7,111 bases of DNA from Syntrophobacterales bacterium (lineage in GTDB: Bacteria > Desulfobacterota > Syntrophia > Syntrophales > UBA6807): positions 1-7,111 of the forward strand of contig JAGGSD010000208.1 in assembly GCA_021159265.1 (NCBI GenBank). Reading direction: 5' to 3'. Position 1 is the stretch's first letter. Each line of letters begins with the position of its first letter. The position numbers were made by a program, and so were the translations under genes. Positions 5,851 through 7,111 of this stretch are shown piece by piece. Under the pieces are notes generated by a model. That model ran no database searches, was not told where the DNA came from, and saw nothing but the letters and a program-made list of their open reading frames with translations.

Positions 5851-6564
5851 ATGGCGGAAGAAGGCATTGGCTGTGGCAAACCGACTGGAGCCAGGGTAGG
5901 CGAGTCGGTCCCTGAAGAGAACATAAACGAAGAAAAAATTCAGAAAAAGGAGGATTTGACTATGACCACAGTTAAAGTTGGAGGCAAGGCTCCGGATTTT
6001 GCGGCCCCGGCTTATCATAAAGGGGTGTTTACTGAAGTTAAACTTTCAGATCATCTGGGCAAATGGGTGCTTTTATGCTTTTACCCCGGTGATTTTACCT
6101 TTGTCTGAGCTACCGAAGTATCGGCGGTCGCCGATAAGTATGGTGAGTTTCAGAAACTTGGTGTCGATGTAATATCCGTAAGTGTGGACAGCCAGTTTGT
6201 CCATAAGATGTGGGATGAAGAGGAGCTTTCAAAGATGGTGGAAGGCGGGATTCCCTTTCCGATGGTCTCTGATTCTGGAGGTCACGTAGGGCGGGTATAC
6301 GGAGTCTATGATGAGGATGGAGGCGTGGATCTCCGCGGCAGATTCATTATTGACCCAGACGGTGTTGTTCAAGCTATGGAAGTTTTAACTCCCCCCGTCG
6401 GGAGGAAGGTTGAAGAGGCTATTCGACAGATACAGGCATTTCAGCATGTTCGAAAAACCAAAGGCGCCGAGGTATGTCCTTCCGGCTGGGAACCGGGCAA
6501 ACCAATACTTAAACCCGGACCGGATCTTGTAGGCAAGGTGTGGAAGGTTTGGAATCCTGAATAA
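5851..6564 (+). CDS. prxU: Selenocysteine-containing peroxiredoxin (in-frame TGA at 6106-6108)
   Basis: A thiol/selenol peroxidase of the AhpC/Prx1 class reducing H2O2 and organic hydroperoxides. Read through the TGA, the product is 237 residues. The TGA falls at residue 86, precisely the peroxidatic position of PxxxTxxC (PGDFTFV-U-ATEV). Sequence on both sides is one continuous peroxiredoxin in the same frame: VGGKAPDF upstream, and KMVEGGIPFPMVSD, DLRGRFIIDPDG with the conserved Arg, and VLTPPVGR downstream. EVCPSGWEPGK supplies a VCP-type resolving cysteine (C209), suggesting a Sec-Cys catalytic pair. A SECIS-like hairpin follows. ATG 5851 has AAAGGAGA 8 nt upstream. An internal ATG at 5962 has its own AAGGAGG (5947-5953) and would give the standard 200-residue enzyme. 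Conventional gene calling would split this into two fragments. A nonsense-mutated Cys gene is the alternative, made unlikely by the hairpin. Confidence 0.92.
6106..6145 (+). promoter_or_regulatory. UGA selenocysteine codon with bacterial SECIS-like hairpin
   Basis: After TGA (6106-6108) come 10 nt and then TATCGGCG (6119-6126) facing CGCCGATA (6129-6136). Allowing a minimal loop, this is a 7-bp stem capped by GGUC (6126-6129). A lower helix UACC (6111-6114) with GGUG (6142-6145) can extend it across an internal loop. The E. coli fdhF SECIS has a GGUC-containing apical loop at nearly the same distance from its UGA. Bacterial SECIS elements lie inside the coding sequence immediately downstream of the Sec codon, as here. 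No folding program was run. Confidence 0.8.
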
Positions 6565-6603
6565 ATTGCTTTACAAAGCTATATAAAAAAGGGAGGCAAG
6601 AAA

Positions 6604-6957
6604 ATGAAATTTGGAGAATTATTGAAAAGTGCGGCAGCCGAGGGGAAAGAAAAACATGTCCCCTTTATTGAAACAGGTGAGGCGCGTGCCGGAGAAGGTG
6701 TAGATGTGGTAAGAGTGTTCGTGGGCAAGGATGTTCCACATCCCAACACAGTAGAACACCATATCGAATGGGTAGAACTTTACGGAATAAAGAAAAACGA
6801 TCAGGTGGTAAATCTCGGAAGAGCAACCTTCACTCCTGTTTACACCAATCCGAATGCCAGATTCCAGATAAATAACGTTGAGGAGTTCAAGGCTTTCTGC
6901 GCGCTTGGATACTGCAATATTCACGGGGTATGGCAGGATTGTATAGAAGTTGAGTAA
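6604..6957 (+). CDS. Superoxide reductase, short desulfoferrodoxin (neelaredoxin-type, class II)
   Basis: A non-haem iron enzyme reducing superoxide to H2O2 without making O2. The 117-residue product lacks the N-terminal desulforedoxin Fe(Cys)4 domain, so it is the one-iron form. All active-site residues are recognisable: EKHVP with E16, K17 and H18, then H46 in VPHPNTVEHHIEW, H52 six residues on, and the C104-N-I-H107 pair in YCNIHGVW. This is the Fe(His)4Cys pattern. C99 and C113 are additional cysteines of unknown role. GGGAGG (6591-6596) precedes the ATG by 7 nt. It follows the peroxiredoxin by 39 bp and is last in the operon, so its H2O2 product would be handled by rubrerythrin and peroxiredoxin. 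Rubredoxin is the likely reductant. Confidence 0.96.
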   Translation: MKFGELLKSAAAEGKEKHVPFIETGEARAGEGVDVVRVFVGKDVPHPNTVEHHIEWVELYGIKKNDQVVNLGRATFTPVYTNPNARFQINNVEEFKAFCALGYCNIHGVWQDCIEVE

Positions 6958-6967
6958 GAAAGCATGA

Positions 6968-6991
6968 AAGACAAAGGGTGTCTTGTTTTTT
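6968..6991 (+). terminator. Possible intrinsic terminator of the operon
   Basis: AAGACA (6968-6973), loop AAGGG, TGTCTT (6979-6984), then G followed by six T. It begins 11 nt after the superoxide reductase stop. The 6-bp stem is AT-rich and weak, but position and T-tract fit the end of the operon. Confidence 0.5.
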
Positions 6992-7111
6992 CCAGTGCCA
7001 TCGAGAAAATTGGGTCCCTATCTATGAATTATATTAGGCGCTTAGTCGTAAAGTTCGTGCAAAATTGGCAAAAGAATTTAGTAAGCGTTCACTGAACGTC
7101 GAAATTAGAAA

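Noticed and set aside
6109..6564. Separate peroxiredoxin fragment gene, for example starting near 6184
   Set aside because: It is in frame with the upstream part, lacks its own ribosome-binding site and start of domain, and is better explained by selenocysteine insertion at 6106-6108.
6568..6579. GCTTT-AC-AAAGC inverted repeat between the peroxiredoxin and superoxide reductase genes
   Set aside because: It has a two-nt loop and only five pairs with no T-tract, so it is unlikely to be a terminator or defined operator.
6964..7095. 43-codon plus-strand frame beginning with ATG just after the superoxide reductase gene
   Set aside because: It has no ribosome-binding site, runs through the putative terminator hairpin and T-tract, and its product matches nothing I recognise.
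7038..7111. Stop-free plus-strand stretch to the window end encoding a basic peptide (SRKVRAKLAKEFSKRS)
   Set aside because: It has no start codon or ribosome-binding site in view and is too short to separate from chance. It might be judged if the sequence beyond the right edge were seen. The nearby CGTTCA-c-TGAACG (7086-7098) is too short to call a site.

Overview
The window reads as chromosomal DNA from a strictly anaerobic bacterium, most likely a Deltaproteobacterium/Desulfobacterota-like organism such as a sulfate reducer or syntroph. This is inferred from gene content: a rubredoxin-based oxygen and ROS defence set next to an apparent selenocysteine peroxiredoxin, plus dispersed palindromic repeats of kinds common in such genomes. 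No rRNA or other phylogenetic marker is present, so the assignment is tentative.

Left part (1-2353, minus strand): a metallo-beta-lactamase-fold hydrolase resembling class II cyclic-nucleotide phosphodiesterases (1589-2353), followed downstream on the same strand by folC (35-1300), the dihydrofolate/folylpolyglutamate synthase. The gap between them carries a 92-bp element with perfect 11-bp terminal inverted repeats. This half looks clearly more AT-rich than the right half.

Right part (2660-6957, plus strand): a carboxymuconolactone-decarboxylase-like protein lacking the redox CxxC, then a strong sigma-70-type promoter (about 3112-3139), then six genes: FprA-type flavodiiron protein, flavin-reductase-like FMN protein, rubredoxin (5021-5182), rubrerythrin, peroxiredoxin and short-form superoxide reductase (desulfoferrodoxin/neelaredoxin class). 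A weak intrinsic terminator follows at 6968-6991. The likely logic is that NAD(P)H electrons pass through the flavin-reductase protein to rubredoxin. Rubredoxin then feeds the flavodiiron protein (O2 to water), the superoxide reductase (superoxide to H2O2) and rubrerythrin (H2O2 to water), while the peroxiredoxin removes hydroperoxides.

Two points stand out. First, the peroxiredoxin has an in-frame TGA (6106-6108) exactly at the peroxidatic cysteine position of the PxxxTxxC motif, followed 10 nt later by a near-perfect hairpin with a GGUC apex. This is the arrangement of a bacterial selenocysteine codon plus SECIS, so one gene (5851-6564) should be read through rather than called as two fragments. 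Second, the flavin-reductase and rubredoxin genes lie in the same reading frame, separated only by one TAA and ten sense codons. They look like the split form of the fused high-molecular-weight rubredoxin (Hrb) that reduces FprA in Moorella.

I found no CRISPR array, tRNA, rRNA, integrase or transposase gene. The best candidate for something unusual is the Sec-peroxiredoxin with its N-terminal extension and two ribosome-binding sites, within a compact oxygen-defence operon.
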